From assembly GCA_004299845.1 (NCBI GenBank), contig CP036201.1, positions 1,054,001 to 1,118,000 on the forward strand: a DNA stretch of 64,000 nt. Reading direction: 5' to 3'. Positions 1 through 10,796 of the stretch are shown piece after piece. The stretch's first letter is position 1. Each line of letters starts with the position of its first letter. A program made the translations under genes and the position numbers. The notes beneath the pieces are model-generated. The model did no database searches. It saw only the letters and a program-made list of their open reading frames with translations, and was not told where the DNA came from. Source of the stretch: Verrucomicrobia bacterium S94 (GTDB lineage Bacteria > Verrucomicrobiota > Kiritimatiellia > Kiritimatiellales > Pontiellaceae).

Positions 1-768
1 GGCCTTTTTAGCGATGACCTTGAGGTAGGCCCTCCACATGTCGGAGCAGACGAACTCCAGCCGGGCGCAGCGATCCCGGCCGAAGGCCCGGAAGATCCGC
101 AGCAGGGTTTTGGCCGTACGGTCTTTACCGACGAACAGCAGGCGGCGCATCCCCGCATCGATCTGGTAGACCACGGTAAGGTATTGGTGTCCCTTGCCGT
201 ATTGGATTTCGTCCACGCCGATGGCCATCACGCCGTCAAGGTTGCGGTGCGCCAGCCCATAGTTGACAATGGCTTTGACCGAGCGGTAGACCGTGTCCCA
301 GCTTGTGTGGAACGATTCGGCGGTTTCCTTCCACGAGAGTCTGCGTGCCCAGCGGGCAAGAAACAGCTGAAACGCTTTGGTTGTATGCGACTTTCCATCC
401 GCCCACGGAACCTTTTCGACCTTTACACCGCATTCGGGGCAGTTGACTCGGCGCATTCGGTATTCAAGTTGGACGGGAATATTCCAAAGCGGAACGAATT
501 CGAATTGCCGCACCGATTGGCGGTCGTAGCATTTCCTTGGCTTGCCGCACCCCGAGCAAAGCACCTTGCCGTTGAGTCGGGGCCTGATTTCCGCCACCAA
601 CGCCGGACCGGCATTACGCAGTTCCAGACGGCAGGCGGAGTAAACAAATGATTTGAGCGGATGAACTCTGTTGAGTAGGGTCTGGATTCGCACCGGGCAT
701 ACCTCTTCTGTGTTGTGCAGTTCTGGTAGACCACACATTACAGATAAGTTGCCCGGTGCGTTAATCAT
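1..768 (-). CDS. ISL3-family transposase, cut by window edge
   Basis: Translating the minus strand from an ATG at 768 gives 256 uninterrupted residues that run off the left edge, so the C-terminus is missing. Two Cys pairs near the N-terminus (CSGCGK and CPECGVK) form the zinc-ribbon seen in ISL3 transposases. A helix-turn-helix-like stretch follows (SWKETAESFHTSWDTVYRSV). Then comes the DDE core: first Asp in AIGVDEIQYGKGHQYL and second Asp in FVCSDMWRAYL. These are the family hallmarks. A second possible start is the ATG at 736. Open frames on the opposite strand here are shadows. The family is confident; activity cannot be judged from a partial gene. Confidence 0.9.
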   Translation of the reverse strand, partial: MINAPGNLSVMCGLPELHNTEEVCPVRIQTLLNRVHPLKSFVYSACRLELRNAGPALVAEIRPRLNGKVLCSGCGKPRKCYDRQSVRQFEFVPLWNIPVQLEYRMRRVNCPECGVKVEKVPWADGKSHTTKAFQLFLARWARRLSWKETAESFHTSWDTVYRSVKAIVNYGLAHRNLDGVMAIGVDEIQYGKGHQYLTVVYQIDAGMRRLLFVGKDRTAKTLLRIFRAFGRDRCARLEFVCSDMWRAYLKVIAKKA

Positions 769-800
769 TATTTTTTACCCACAGATTCAGCAGAAGACCC
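1..800 (-). mobile_element. ISL3-like insertion sequence, 5' end
   Basis: The transposase gene lies close to a sequence that reads GGGTCTTCTGCTGAATCTG on the minus strand, ending at 800. ISL3-family elements typically have ends beginning GGGT or GGCT followed by CTT, so this is taken as the transposase-proximal terminal repeat. ISL3 elements duplicate 8 bases of target, so the bases just beyond (TTTAGAAT, 801-808) would be the target duplication. The other end lies outside the window, so neither the repeat pairing nor the duplication can be confirmed here. Confidence 0.65.
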
Positions 801-859
801 TTTAGAATTAATACGAACGAGTTTTCCCGGAGTCTGGAATTCAAGGAACAAAAATAGAC

Positions 860-3090
860 ATGAACTCCAAAGCTGTATTTTTCACCGCGATGGTTATGTT
901 CTCTTCCAGCGCAGTTGCTCACACTGATTATGAACGCTTTCGAGATTTATCTATAAAATGCCGGAAAACAGACGTATTTGCATCAATATTTTTTGCAGTC
1001 AAGGCCCAGAAAGAGTTGCCGGGAAAGTCAGATGAATTATGGCCTTTGATCAATCAGGGTGTTTTCAATGATATGGTCGCTGTTTCAAATGCTGCATATG
1101 CCCCGCTTCAGGGCACGTACTACTATTTTATTCTCGGGGAGAAAGGAATCTCCAAGCAAACATCTGAATATCGTTTGGCTGATGGAAGCGAAGAAGCATT
1201 GAGGAACAGAAAACAATTGCAGAAAAATACAACCTGCCTATCGAAGTTGAAAGCCGTAAGAGCAAAATTAAGTTTCGACTGATCCCACCTCAACAACTGA
1301 CAATGACCGGGCGAAGTGAATATGGAAATATTCTGCGTAAAGTTAAATCAGAAGGGCCTTTCTATGTGGGGAAATATGAAGTCACCCAAGAACAATGGGA
1401 ACATGTGATGGGATATAACCCATCGTGTGAAAAGTGTAGGGATCCCAAGCTTCCCGTCAACAATGTGCTTTGGGATGAATGCGAGCGATTCGTTGAAAAG
1501 CTCTGTGAATTGGAGGGGGTTGCTCCGGGGACTTATCGTTTGCTCTATCTATCAGAATGGAATGTTGTTGCTCGGGGAGGGACTCGGTCAAAGTTTTATT
1601 TTGGAGAATGGGTCAATACCGGATTTGCCAACATCAGACCGGTCGTTTCAAAAAATGGAGTTCATGAGAAAGGGATTAATCATATTGTGTATCCCGGACA
1701 GTATCCGCCCAATGCGTGGGGGTTATATGATTTGTACGGGAACGTAGAAGAATACGTGCTTTCTTCCGGTGAAATCCTCGGGAAAAAAACGGCCTGGGGG
1801 AAACAGCCCTATGCTACAGCTTATTCCACGTTGGGCGGTAGTTTTAGCTGCTCCTCCCTTAATTATGAAGGGGGGAGCGGAAAGGTTCGGTATGATCAGC
1901 GAAAATGCGGGGTGGGTTTTAGAATAATGCGGATATCGCCTTTAGTTTATAGGGAAGGTTATTCGTTTGGAAGTGATTATGTTGGCGGGCAGCATATCAA
2001 AACTGAATATTGGAGAGATATGGCTGAGGCCTCTGTTGCTTCATACGATGAAGCTCTCGAGATAATTCAGAAACTCGAGAAAAGTTCCAGAACTCAATCA
2101 CCCTCATCAAGGGAGAGAATGATTGCAGCGTTGTTTCTTTCTCTATCCGGAATCAATGATGTTTTTTCTGCCGTTAAAGAACCTCTGATGGATAAAGCGG
2201 ATATGTTGATCCGGGAACTGCCTTATGAAGCGGCTTCTTCTATTAATATTCTCCAACTTGGAATGCGTGCATGTAATGAACAGGGGGACTCCGCTATCAA
2301 CCCTGAAAAGGAAGGTTCGGAGCAAAAACAGATCCAAGAGATGATTGCCGAAAAATATCTTCTTCCTGTGGAAGTAGAGGCAAACCAAATTCACTTTCGA
2401 TTGATTCCTCCGGGAGGAATACAGCTTGGATCCGCTGAAAAATTGAGCACGGAAAACCCTTCCTTCCTGAAGCCGACCTTCCGAACGTTTGAGAAACCCT
2501 TCTATTGTGGAAAATATGAAATAACGCAGGGTGACTGGGAAAGAGTTATGGGGACGAAAGCTCCATTTAATAAGTTTGGAGGAAAGAAGGAAAACGACTT
2601 TCCTGTCCGAAAGATTTATTTTTATGATGCTCAGGAATTTGTGCGAATGCTCTGCATAAAAGAGGGAGTGCCCATTGGGACGTATAGGCTTCTGACAGAG
2701 GCGGAATGGGAGTATGCCTGCCGGGCTGGTGAAGATGATTGTGATAACATAAAGAATATTGGGGAATTGGGGTGGTTTGCAGAAAACAGTGGGATAAAAC
2801 GGAAAAAGGTTGGAACCAAGAATCCCAATTCATGGGGACTATATGATATGCAGGGAAACTGTTGGGAATGGTGTATATCTCCTCATGATGATGAACAAAA
2901 ATTTTACCGAATTGTTCGGGGCGGTTCTGCTTATTATCCTTCAAAATATGCAAATCCATCCATCTATTACAAAGTCAATTACAATAGCAGAGAAGATTAT
3001 ATTGGATTTAGGATTATGAGAATTGTACCGGACAATTTTCTTAAAAAGAAAGCTAGAGAAAGAAGTGGAGCTCCTGAAAACACTGAATGA
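860..3090 (+). pseudogene. Double SUMF1/FGE-like domain protein, frameshifted
   Basis: A frame starting at 860 encodes a Sec-type signal peptide (cleavage after SSAVA) and about 110 residues. The reading then has to change frame between about 1190 and 1203. From 1198 the other frame reads IEEQKTIAEKYNLPIEVES and runs to 3090. That junction matches the linker before the second domain of the same protein (MIAEKYLLPVEVEANQ), so the ATG at 1303 is not a natural start. Two formylglycine-generating-enzyme-like (SUMF1) domains follow, each with YEVTQ or YEITQ, NAWGLYDLYGNVEEY or NSWGLYDMQGNCWEW, and GFRIMR. Domain 2 has no Cys near its RGGS motif, so it is unlikely to be a true sulfatase-maturing enzyme. 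It may be a secreted or surface protein of the SUMF1 superfamily. Confidence 0.75.
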
Positions 3091-3119
3091 AGTGTAAACC
3101 AGTCTCTTAAAAGAAGAGA

Positions 3120-3275
3120 AGTGGACTCACTCTTTAAACTACCCGCTGGCCAATAACTTCATTTTTTTCTGTTGTTTTCTCCCTCCGCCGGAGGAGGGAG
3201 GAAACAAAGAAAACAACCGGAGTTATGCACCATAACTAAAACTGACCGCCGAGTGGTTTAAAGATTGGGTCCACT
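3120..3275. repeat. MITE-like long inverted repeat
   Basis: The outer 26-30 bases form an imperfect inverted repeat. The left arm begins AGTGGACTCACTCTTTAAAC; the right arm read backwards begins AGTGGACCCAATCTTTAAAC. Inside is a second palindrome: GTTTTCTCCCTCCGCC faces GGAGGAGGGAGGAAAC (about 3172-3204), with flanking ATAACTTC and GAGTTAT segments. The whole can fold into one long hairpin and holds no gene. This architecture suits a non-autonomous miniature transposable element. It may also act as a bidirectional terminator between the convergent genes on each side. Confidence 0.6.
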
Positions 3276-3309
3276 TTTCATCCATCTTAAATCTTAAGCT
3301 CGTCTCTGC

Positions 3310-4221
3310 TTATCCCGGCTCAGGGGAAGGGGCGATAATTTCGAGGATTTGATTCAACGAGGTGATGATGGCGTCCGGTTTCAGGTTTTTGCAGCGGTCG
3401 TCTGTTTCACGCAGGCGTAATGAACGTTTGTCTCCGGCAAACAGCACGGTTTTACAGCCGGCTTCTTTTGCGGTGTACATATCGTTCAGCATATCGTTGC
3501 CGACATAGACGGTTTCCGAAAGTTTTATACCGTGGTTCTGTTCAAGAAATTTCCCGGCTTTGGGAAACAGGTCTGCTGAGGGTTTGGCCTTCAGTTCTTT
3601 GTATGACCAGATGCAGCATGCCGGATCAAAGCCGATTTCCTCAAGAGAACGTTTAAAGAATGCGGAAAAAATGATGGGGGTGTAATATTGCGCGTTTGAG
3701 ACAATGCCCATCGGTAGTCCGCGCTGTTTCAGGCCGTTGAGCAGTTCAGTGCTTCCAGGCATGGGGAAGACCGGATTTACGCGGCATTCATATTCAAGCC
3801 CGAGTCGGCGGATACGTTCTACGGAAACATCGTGTGCCCGGAGCGCTTCTGTCTGGCTGAGTTTTTCAATGATTTTTTTCCAGACTTTGGTGATTTCAAC
3901 TTCCGGAAAATCAGCACCGGCTTCTTTTCCGGCTTTATGCCATTCCTGAATTTCGGTTTTCATCAGGTCTTTTCCAATCACACCCGCCTGTTCCGGTTCT
4001 CCTTCGAACCCGGAAACCACCAGTGCCTGGGTCAGTGCTTCCGCGGTATCGGTTGCGGTTGCCGTGCCGACGTCGCCGGAACCTGAAATGATTAATGTGC
4101 CATAGACATCGAACAGCACAGCCTTTACACCGTCGATCTTGTTCAGCTGCGGTTCGATTCCGGTAGGGATGGGCGACAATGGCCCGCAGTTTTTGAGAAT
4201 AATGTCTTCGAGTCTGTTCAT
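3310..4221 (-). CDS. HAD-superfamily hydrolase
   Basis: This 303-residue protein has no signal peptide, so it is cytoplasmic. The four HAD motifs are visible: motif I AVLFDVYGTL (nucleophile Asp about residue 38), motif II GIVSNAQ, motif III Lys in ELKAKPS, and motif IV YVGNDMLNDM. It has a large helical cap between motifs I and II, as in class C1 haloacid-dehalogenase-like phosphatases. The substrate is not predictable. It lies 81 bases downstream of the last of four sulfatase genes on the same strand, so it may be the final gene of that operon and act on a sugar phosphate or related metabolite released by them. Confidence 0.85.
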   Translation of the reverse strand: MNRLEDIILKNCGPLSPIPTGIEPQLNKIDGVKAVLFDVYGTLIISGSGDVGTATATDTAEALTQALVVSGFEGEPEQAGVIGKDLMKTEIQEWHKAGKEAGADFPEVEITKVWKKIIEKLSQTEALRAHDVSVERIRRLGLEYECRVNPVFPMPGSTELLNGLKQRGLPMGIVSNAQYYTPIIFSAFFKRSLEEIGFDPACCIWSYKELKAKPSADLFPKAGKFLEQNHGIKLSETVYVGNDMLNDMYTAKEAGCKTVLFAGDKRSLRLRETDDRCKNLKPDAIITSLNQILEIIAPSPEPG

Positions 4222-4302
4222 GCCCTTATCTTTTTCTAATACCGGTTATTTTCCAAGCCTTGGATGCAGGAAAGGGCAGAACAGCTTTGCAGAAGGCGGA
4301 AT

Positions 4303-5670
4303 TCAGCGTTTAGCCGGATTGAGCGCCGGCGGGAGCGGATCAACAAAATTACGGTATTTTCTCATGAGGCGCTCCACTATTTCGGGTTTGGTTTTGGCGA
4401 GATCGTGCTGTTCGCCTATATCTTCGGTCAGATTGTATAGCCAGTGTTTATCCTGCCAGACGAGCAGTTTATAATCACCCTGAACCACGCAGCCGCTGTT
4501 GTCGTGATACCAGTAGAGGGTTTCGTGCGGACGCCCTGTTTTCTCTCCCTTCAGAAAAGGCAGCAGATTAACTCCGTCGAGATGGGTGGATTCGGGAATT
4601 TCGGCTTCGGCCGCGGCGCAGAAGGTGGGGTATAAATCGAGTGTGCTGACGGCGTGATCATAAACCTGCCCTGCCGGCAGTCTGCCGGGCCAGCGGATGA
4701 TGTAGGGAACCCGGTTTCCGCCTTCATAGTTTGAACCTTTATTTCCGCGAAGGGGACCAACACTGCCGAGCAGTTCCTTCGGCCAGTCTTCCGGCCAGTC
4801 GACATTGTAGGCAAATGTTGCGCCGTTGTCGGACGCAAATGCGACAAGGGTGTTTTCAGTGAGTCCGAGTTCATCGAGTTTATTCAGTACTTTGCCGACG
4901 TTTTCATCCATGGAAATCAGCATGGCTCCGTACATTTTCGTGGCTTCGGTTTTCAGGTGCGCCACTTTCGGTTTCAGGCTGGTTTTAGCCTGCATCGGCG
5001 AGTGGGGAGCATTGAAGGCCAGATAGTAGAAAAACGGTTCGTCTTTATGCCGTTCGATAAAATCGACGGCATGATCGCCGAGCCGGTCGGTCAGGTAAAC
5101 ATCGCCCTCACGTTCAGGGCCCCAGAGAATACGTTTGTGTCCTCCGCGGGCGACGGGTTCATCGACTCCGGCATAGTGTCCGTTTTCATCGGGAAAATAC
5201 TGTCCGCCGAAATGCATGATCCATTTATATTCATCAAACGTGGTATCGGGGTAACCGGGGAGATTGTATTTTCCCGACATACCGGTCACATAGCCGGCCC
5301 GGCTGAGCGTCTGATTCATCATCAGCTGACCGTCAGGGATGCGGTTGTTTCCGATTGTTTCCGTTTGCCCGTTTTTGAGGTCATTCCAGGTATCCTGATT
5401 CCACTGAACACCGTATTTCTGCTGATACATACCGGAGAGTAAACCGTAGCGGCTTGGACCGCAGGCCGAAGCGGTGACATAGCCCTGAGTAAAACGCACG
5501 CCTTCTTTAGCCAGCCGGTCGATGTTCGGTGTCGGGACGAGGTTATCGTATCCGTAGCATCCGGCATCGCCGTATCCCATGTCATCGGCAAAAATCATGA
5601 TGATATTGGGCGATGAGGCATTCGCCATACAAGCCAGCGAAAAGAGGAGAATCAGGGTTGTTTTTTTCAT
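4303..5670 (-). CDS. Type I sulfatase (S1 family)
   Basis: This secreted arylsulfatase-like protein of 455 residues hydrolyses sulfate esters, probably on a polysaccharide or oligosaccharide. It has a Sec signal peptide (about 1-18), the N-terminal metal site [11 protein letters not shown], and the catalytic motif SACGPSR. The Cys (about residue 70) would be converted to formylglycine. The second metal-site stretch VAFASDNGA and a C-terminal sub-domain are present. It starts 3 bases after the stop of the upstream sulfatase gene, so it is the fourth gene of a minus-strand sulfatase operon. The precise sulfate ester attacked cannot be read from sequence. Confidence 0.93.
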   Translation of the reverse strand: MKKTTLILLFSLACMANASSPNIIMIFADDMGYGDAGCYGYDNLVPTPNIDRLAKEGVRFTQGYVTASACGPSRYGLLSGMYQQKYGVQWNQDTWNDLKNGQTETIGNNRIPDGQLMMNQTLSRAGYVTGMSGKYNLPGYPDTTFDEYKWIMHFGGQYFPDENGHYAGVDEPVARGGHKRILWGPEREGDVYLTDRLGDHAVDFIERHKDEPFFYYLAFNAPHSPMQAKTSLKPKVAHLKTEATKMYGAMLISMDENVGKVLNKLDELGLTENTLVAFASDNGATFAYNVDWPEDWPKELLGSVGPLRGNKGSNYEGGNRVPYIIRWPGRLPAGQVYDHAVSTLDLYPTFCAAAEAEIPESTHLDGVNLLPFLKGEKTGRPHETLYWYHDNSGCVVQGDYKLLVWQDKHWLYNLTEDIGEQHDLAKTKPEIVERLMRKYRNFVDPLPPALNPAKR

Positions 5671-5673
5671 TGT

Positions 5674-7344
5674 TTACCTCGGTGCGTTGTATTCGGTTTC
5701 ATAAATATTGTTTTTCTCGAGAACCTTCAGGAGCATTTCCCGTTCTTCGCGATGCTGTTCGGAGACGCTTCCCCAGTCTTTAATTTCCGGAAAGCTGCAG
5801 TGATCTTCAGGCAGGACGGAGACATCCCACCATTGGCCATAACCGTCGCGCAGCACCTTACGACCACGGGCCAGCTGTTTCCCTTTTTTATATGAGTAGA
5901 TCCAGTCGTGGGGTTCCGGACCGTCGGCTGTCAGGTAGGGCCAGAGGCTTTTTCCATCCAGTTCATAGTTTTCCGGGATTTTTACGCCCATGATATCCGC
6001 CAGGGTGGGGACAATATCCACCAGCGAAGCCAGTGCGCTGAGTTCACCTTTTCTGGTTAAATTCGGGGCGTGAATAATCAGCGGAACATGAACCCCGCGC
6101 TGCTGGTCGATCCGGCCTTTACCGAATTTGTGCGAGCCGTTGTCGGCGGCAAAAATAAAAACAGTGTTTTCATAAACGCCGAGTGCTTTGGCTTTTTCGA
6201 TATAGCGCCACATGATGTAGTCGCAATAGTTGATGTGGGCGTGCAGTCCCGGTTCCGTTATGGTGCCATGCGTGTCATAGACTCCTCTGCTTCCGGTGAT
6301 ATTCGGTTCGGTCCGGAGGTATCGGCTGCCGTCCCATTGAATGATCGGCGTTCCCGGCCATTTGTTCCCGGAATCCGGGTTCAGCCAGTCAAAATCGCCG
6401 TGACCGAGATGTGTGGCGTGATAGACAAGAAAGGGTTTCCCGGCGTTATGCTGCCGTTCCATGAAATCGAGGCAGTAGTCGGTTTCAACATCCGGTCCAT
6501 AGGTATTCAGACCGAAGGCGGCTTTAGCTTCGGGGGTATTCGGCCACCATTCGAGGCCGGCCTTTTTTCCTTTTTCATTAACCACGACCTGATGCGGGTT
6601 GAAGCCGTAGCTGCGGCGGGCCAGCGGATATCCCGGAGCCGGTTTCCCGGAATCGAGGTTTTTCACGGTGGGATTCCCATCTATATTTATTACAGTCGTC
6701 CGGAAACCGTACGGGTGATTGCGTACATCCAGTTCATCGCCGGTTCCGATCATACCTTCGGCAAAACCGAAGCGCTGGAATTCCTCACCCTGTACCTGCA
6801 TCTGGGTTTTACCTGCCCAGACACTGGCATAACCGCCCATCAGCGCAATCTGTCCCATACCGATCGGGGAGCTTTCGAAGAGATACCAGGTCCGTTCACC
6901 TTTCGGGGTGCGGATTTTGCCGAAATCGCGGTTATCCCACCATTTGGTGCGTGTGGCATAGCGGCCGGTCATCATCATGGCCCGGCTCGGCATGCAGACG
7001 GTGGCACCCCAGACACTGTTAAGATAGCATCCTTCCGTGGCCAGCCGATCGAGTACCGGGGTACGGGCCCGGTATTTCGGATCGGAGGTGTCGCCGCCCT
7101 TCGGTTTTGTCCATACGGTGCTTCCATAGACAGGCAGTTCGCGCGGGCTGATGTCATCCGCAAAAAGAATAACCACATTGGGCCGAGTTTCACTGAAACT
7201 GGTTAAAATGCTAAGAAAGGTAAGAAATGCAGCGATGACCAGCGTCCAGTAGACCGAATGAGAGGGGATCGGCAGTCTTTCTCTGCCGGGAGCTTCTGCT
7301 GGCCCTTTTTTCTTATTCATGGCATCTGAATGTAACGAATTCAT
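5674..7344 (-). CDS. Type I sulfatase (S1 family)
   Basis: A 556-residue sulfatase with metal-site residues in [12 protein letters not shown] and the formylglycine motif TVCMPSR (Cys about 117), followed by MMMTGRY. An Asp-Asn pair in [14 protein letters not shown] completes the active site. The N-terminus is long and charged before a hydrophobic segment (about 32-50). An internal ATG at 7320 would shorten the charged region, and the start is not certain. It may be membrane-anchored rather than cleaved. Its start codon overlaps the previous gene's stop by one base (TAATG), which implies translational coupling. It is a close paralogue of the 7344-8882 gene, sharing the long insertion before the catalytic Cys and the THG(T)xTEPG region. 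Confidence 0.93.
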   Translation of the reverse strand: MNSLHSDAMNKKKGPAEAPGRERLPIPSHSVYWTLVIAAFLTFLSILTSFSETRPNVVILFADDISPRELPVYGSTVWTKPKGGDTSDPKYRARTPVLDRLATEGCYLNSVWGATVCMPSRAMMMTGRYATRTKWWDNRDFGKIRTPKGERTWYLFESSPIGMGQIALMGGYASVWAGKTQMQVQGEEFQRFGFAEGMIGTGDELDVRNHPYGFRTTVINIDGNPTVKNLDSGKPAPGYPLARRSYGFNPHQVVVNEKGKKAGLEWWPNTPEAKAAFGLNTYGPDVETDYCLDFMERQHNAGKPFLVYHATHLGHGDFDWLNPDSGNKWPGTPIIQWDGSRYLRTEPNITGSRGVYDTHGTITEPGLHAHINYCDYIMWRYIEKAKALGVYENTVFIFAADNGSHKFGKGRIDQQRGVHVPLIIHAPNLTRKGELSALASLVDIVPTLADIMGVKIPENYELDGKSLWPYLTADGPEPHDWIYSYKKGKQLARGRKVLRDGYGQWWDVSVLPEDHCSFPEIKDWGSVSEQHREEREMLLKVLEKNNIYETEYNAPR

Positions 7345-8882
7345 TATTCATACTCCGGTAGAATGGTCAGCAGTTTTTCTCTTTCCGCTTGGTGCACTTC
7401 GGAAACGCGGTCCCAGTCTTTAATTTCGGGATAGGTGTTGTAGTCTTCAGGTTCTGAAGAAACATCCCACCAGCGGTTATTACCGTCCCGCATCACGTGG
7501 TGTCCGCGAATAATCTGATTTCGTTCCTGATAGGTATAGACCCAGTCGCGGTGCGTCTGTTTGTCACCGAAAAGAAAGGGCACCATGCTGACACCGTCAT
7601 AGACATAATTCTCCGGAATCTCAAAACCGGTCAGTTCAGCGATGGTCGGCCACAGGTCGACGATGCCGGCCATAATATCCTGTCGTCCCTGTTTGGTCAT
7701 ACCGGGGGCATAGATGATCATAGGAACATGACACCCTTTCTGGTGGTCCGGGCTGTTTTTTCCGTACCCGCCCGAGCCGTTATCGGCCGTAATGATGAAG
7801 ACGGTGTTGTCTAAAATATCCATCTCTTCAAATTTCTGCAGATACTGCCAGATCTGAAAATCGATATAGTTGATATGGCTGTGCATGCCGGGTTCGGTCA
7901 CTGTGCCATGGGTATCATAAACCCCCTTGTCACCGGTAATTTTTGGTTCGGTACGCGTGTAGCGTCTGCCATCCCAGTGGATTTTCGGCGTGCCCGGCCA
8001 GCTGGAGGTTGAGCGGCTGTCGAGGAAGTCAAACTGGTCGTGCCCCAGATGCGATGCATGATAAATGAAGAAGGGTTTAGCCTCGTCCTTCCGGCGGTCG
8101 ATGAAATCGAAGATGAATTCCATTTCAAGATCGGGTCCATAGGTGTGCCGTCCGAAATTCTTTTTCGCTTTCGGAGTATTCGGCCACCAGACCAGTTTGC
8201 CCGGGGCCGACGGATTGTTCCAGAGCCGGACATTAGGCTGCCAGTACCAGCTGTCCTGTGCATAGGTCTTTTTTTCGATGGGTTTGCCGGTATCCATATT
8301 GATCAACACGCGTTTGCCGTTGAGGGTTTGCGGGTCGAGCTGGAAATCGCTGTATGGATTGGTCGGTTCGGCGAGCAGGCCGGGAGTGATCATGGCTTCG
8401 TCGAAACCGTATTTGCTATAATCTCCTGAGAGATGGAATTTTCCCGCCCAGTAGGTGGCATAGCCCGCCTGACCGGCCACATGGCTCAGTAGAATGGGTG
8501 TGCTGTCATAAATATGATATGCCTCATTCCATCCGCCGGCCTTTTTCACTTTGCCGATGTCCCGGTTGCTCCACCAGGTCTGGCGGTGGGCATAGCGTCC
8601 GGTCAGCAGCATGGCCCGGCTTGGTTTACACAGGGTGGCCGCCCAGGCGGAGGTGATCCAGCAGCCCTGTTCAGCGAGCTTATCCAATACCGGGGTACGG
8701 GCCCGGTATTCGGGGTTCGAAGTATCTCCACGTTCCGGAGGGCTCCACTGCGGGGTTCCATAGATCGGAAATTCCCGCGCACTGATATCGTCCGCAAAGT
8801 AGAGCACGATATTGGGTTTAACCGGCATCTTGCCGAGAGTGATGCCGGATACGCAAACTGAGATGAGCAGAAGTCTGCGCAT
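7344..8882 (-). CDS. Type I sulfatase (S1 family)
   Basis: A 512-residue exported sulfatase. It has a short signal peptide, [12 protein letters not shown] (metal ligands), and the catalytic motif ATLCKPSR (Cys about 85). Later it has [20 protein letters not shown], which carries metal-binding Asp and Asn. Its sequence tracks that of the downstream sulfatase over the whole length, so the two arose by tandem duplication. It may act on neighbouring sulfate positions of one substrate. The gene is joined to both neighbours by TAATG overlaps, second in the operon. Confidence 0.93.
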   Translation of the reverse strand: MRRLLLISVCVSGITLGKMPVKPNIVLYFADDISAREFPIYGTPQWSPPERGDTSNPEYRARTPVLDKLAEQGCWITSAWAATLCKPSRAMLLTGRYAHRQTWWSNRDIGKVKKAGGWNEAYHIYDSTPILLSHVAGQAGYATYWAGKFHLSGDYSKYGFDEAMITPGLLAEPTNPYSDFQLDPQTLNGKRVLINMDTGKPIEKKTYAQDSWYWQPNVRLWNNPSAPGKLVWWPNTPKAKKNFGRHTYGPDLEMEFIFDFIDRRKDEAKPFFIYHASHLGHDQFDFLDSRSTSSWPGTPKIHWDGRRYTRTEPKITGDKGVYDTHGTVTEPGMHSHINYIDFQIWQYLQKFEEMDILDNTVFIITADNGSGGYGKNSPDHQKGCHVPMIIYAPGMTKQGRQDIMAGIVDLWPTIAELTGFEIPENYVYDGVSMVPFLFGDKQTHRDWVYTYQERNQIIRGHHVMRDGNNRWWDVSSEPEDYNTYPEIKDWDRVSEVHQAEREKLLTILPEYE

Positions 8883-10552
8883 TAATTAAATTCTTCGAAG
8901 GGGTGGGGCATTCCGGCCAGATAGGCCGACAGCTGTTTTTTCATTTCGGCCAATGTTTCTGCATAAGCCGGATCATAGGCGAGATTGTTCTGTTCGAACG
9001 GATCCTTTTCCAGATCGTAAAGCTGATCGGCATCAAAATAAGCCGGATATTCCCGGTCACCATCCATGATGACGCCTTTGCTGACATTGTCAGGTGTGTT
9101 TTCCCGGCCGTCCCATGAAACGCGTCTGCGCCGCTGCTGCTCCAATGCCTGGATAGCATCCTGTTTCATGGCTTCTTCAATGTCCGCCGGAGCACGGCAG
9201 GCGATGTATTTGAAGCGGTCTGTGACCACCCCGCGCGTATGCATGATTTCAAGATAGAGCGATTCGCGAGCGGTTTCGGATTTCCCGTTGAGCATTGGCG
9301 CAAAGCTTTGTCCGTCCCGTCCGACATCGCCGGCATCCGTGCTTCCGGAGATATCGAGAATGGTACTTACGAGATCGACATTGGAGCAGATGCCGGCCGC
9401 CCGCGTGCCCGGTGTTGTATGGTTCGGCCAGCGAATTACGGTTGGCACCCGTGCTGTTTCTCCGATGGTGTTTTTGCCGCGGCTCTGGTGATCGGAAGTG
9501 AACACAAAAAGGGTATTCTCCGCCACGCCGAGTTCGTCGAGTTTTGTCAGTACTGCACCGAGAGCGTCGTCAATATGTGTGCCGTAGGCGTTGACCATCG
9601 GCAGACCGGCTTCTTCCACCCGGCGTACGACATCGGCATAGGAGGGCATACAAGCGGGAACTTCATCAAGCCATCCCCCGGGAGAACCGTGAGGATCACG
9701 TTCGAACCAGAATGGCGCGTTGGGGTTGCGGGCCTGAGAATCGTAATACTGCCGGTGCGGCAGAGGGAGGGCGATGTAGAGGTAGAACGGTTTTTCGCTC
9801 TCCTTAGCTTTATCCAGAAAATCGAGTGCGCCCTGCATCACCCAGGGAAGGTTTTCGAGTCGGAGTTCTTTGGGAGCTTTAAGTGCACCGACGTTGCCGA
9901 TCTGAATGCTGGCGGCAAAATCAAACCCCTGTTCTTTTTCCATGGTACGGCATTCAATACGCTGGGCTTCTTTCACTTTTTCATTCACGCCGGGATCTGA
10001 GAGTTTGGCATTGCGCAATTCCGCATTATACATACCTGCACCATGACCGTTGTGCCACTTACCGACCATGCCGGTGAAATAGCCGTTTTGCCGGAGCACC
10101 TTCGGCAGTGTATTTTCTGACGATGGTAATGTGGCACTCCAATCAACACTGGCGGGTTTTCCGGGTTTATATTTTTTCTGGAAGCCGGTGGAGCGGCTGG
10201 CATAGCGCCCGGTCAGCATGGAGTAGCGACTGGGCGTACAGACCGGAGAGGTGATGTAAAACCGGTCCAGAACAACGCCCTCGCGGGCCAGTTGTTCGAG
10301 GTGGGGCATCAGCATATCCGGATTTTCAAAATAGTCTCCCTGGGGCTGGTCGAATTTAGGAAAGTCATCTTCATAGAATCCCTGTTGTTTCATGCCGGTG
10401 TGACTGGGAAACCGGGAAAGATCATACAGACTCCGCGGAACCTCGTCGAAATCGAGATCGTCTGTATAGAAAATAACAATATTGGGGCGGGCTTGAGCCA
10501 GGGCTCCAGCAGTGATCAGCAGTGTAAATAGTAACGAGGTTGATTTTTTCAT
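8882..10552 (-). CDS. Type I sulfatase (S1 family), operon leader
   Basis: The open frame extends to an ATG at 10615, but a start at 10552 is preferred: it gives a clean Sec signal peptide ([20 protein letters not shown]) and the upstream 21 residues look unlike a leader. Mature protein motifs are [12 protein letters not shown] (metal ligands), [16 protein letters not shown] (catalytic Cys about 105) and [10 protein letters not shown] roughly 40-residue insertion before the catalytic motif sets it apart from its neighbours. It is the first gene of the four-sulfatase minus-strand operon and is divergent from the kinase gene at 10797. Confidence 0.92.
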   Translation of the reverse strand: MKKSTSLLFTLLITAGALAQARPNIVIFYTDDLDFDEVPRSLYDLSRFPSHTGMKQQGFYEDDFPKFDQPQGDYFENPDMLMPHLEQLAREGVVLDRFYITSPVCTPSRYSMLTGRYASRSTGFQKKYKPGKPASVDWSATLPSSENTLPKVLRQNGYFTGMVGKWHNGHGAGMYNAELRNAKLSDPGVNEKVKEAQRIECRTMEKEQGFDFAASIQIGNVGALKAPKELRLENLPWVMQGALDFLDKAKESEKPFYLYIALPLPHRQYYDSQARNPNAPFWFERDPHGSPGGWLDEVPACMPSYADVVRRVEEAGLPMVNAYGTHIDDALGAVLTKLDELGVAENTLFVFTSDHQSRGKNTIGETARVPTVIRWPNHTTPGTRAAGICSNVDLVSTILDISGSTDAGDVGRDGQSFAPMLNGKSETARESLYLEIMHTRGVVTDRFKYIACRAPADIEEAMKQDAIQALEQQRRRRVSWDGRENTPDNVSKGVIMDGDREYPAYFDADQLYDLEKDPFEQNNLAYDPAYAETLAEMKKQLSAYLAGMPHPFEEFN

Positions 10553-10700
10553 GGTTCTATTATCGGAAATCGGCTCTGCCGGTACTATGAGTTCATCTGC
10601 CGCATTTATGCACATTTCCGCCAGGCGGCTATTCTTTAGTTTATTTGTTGTGACTTGCCGGATATGACGTCGTTGGCGGGGGAACGTGGACGAAAGATTT

Positions 10701-10720
10701 ATCCCTCTTTCGGTGGATGT
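10701..10720. promoter_or_regulatory. Candidate operator dyad in divergent promoter region
   Basis: ATCCCTCTTTCGGTGGATGT lies 77 bases before the kinase gene start. It matches sites at 13574, 26641 and 32009 in core sequence and in being followed by a T-rich stretch. Part of it also sits inside a 7-base inverted repeat (CGAAAGA, 8 bases, TCTTTCG at 10691-10712). It may be bound by the adjacent LuxR-type regulator. It lies in the divergent region and could also control the sulfatase operon. Confidence 0.45.
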
Positions 10721-10796
10721 TTTTGAAACCGCAACCGGGGATGGGCATGGTAAAACATTTGTCCTTTTAAGGGTTATCCTCTAAGGATCTCCTGTT

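Noticed and set aside
184-651. 155-residue open frame on the plus strand
   Set aside because: It is the antisense of the ISL3 transposase gene, whose zinc ribbon and DDE motifs are clear.
1303-1311. ATG as start of the SUMF1-like gene
   Set aside because: The open frame continues upstream to 1183 with sequence matching the linker of the second domain, so this ATG is internal.
860-3090. Active sulfatase-maturing enzyme
   Set aside because: The SUMF1-like domains lack the paired Cys near the GFR end in domain 2, the gene has a signal peptide and is frameshifted, so a true FGE is unlikely.
6070-7206. 378-residue open frame on the plus strand
   Set aside because: It mirrors the sulfatase on the minus strand, which has its catalytic motif here. 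Antisense frames are long throughout this window because of its codon usage.
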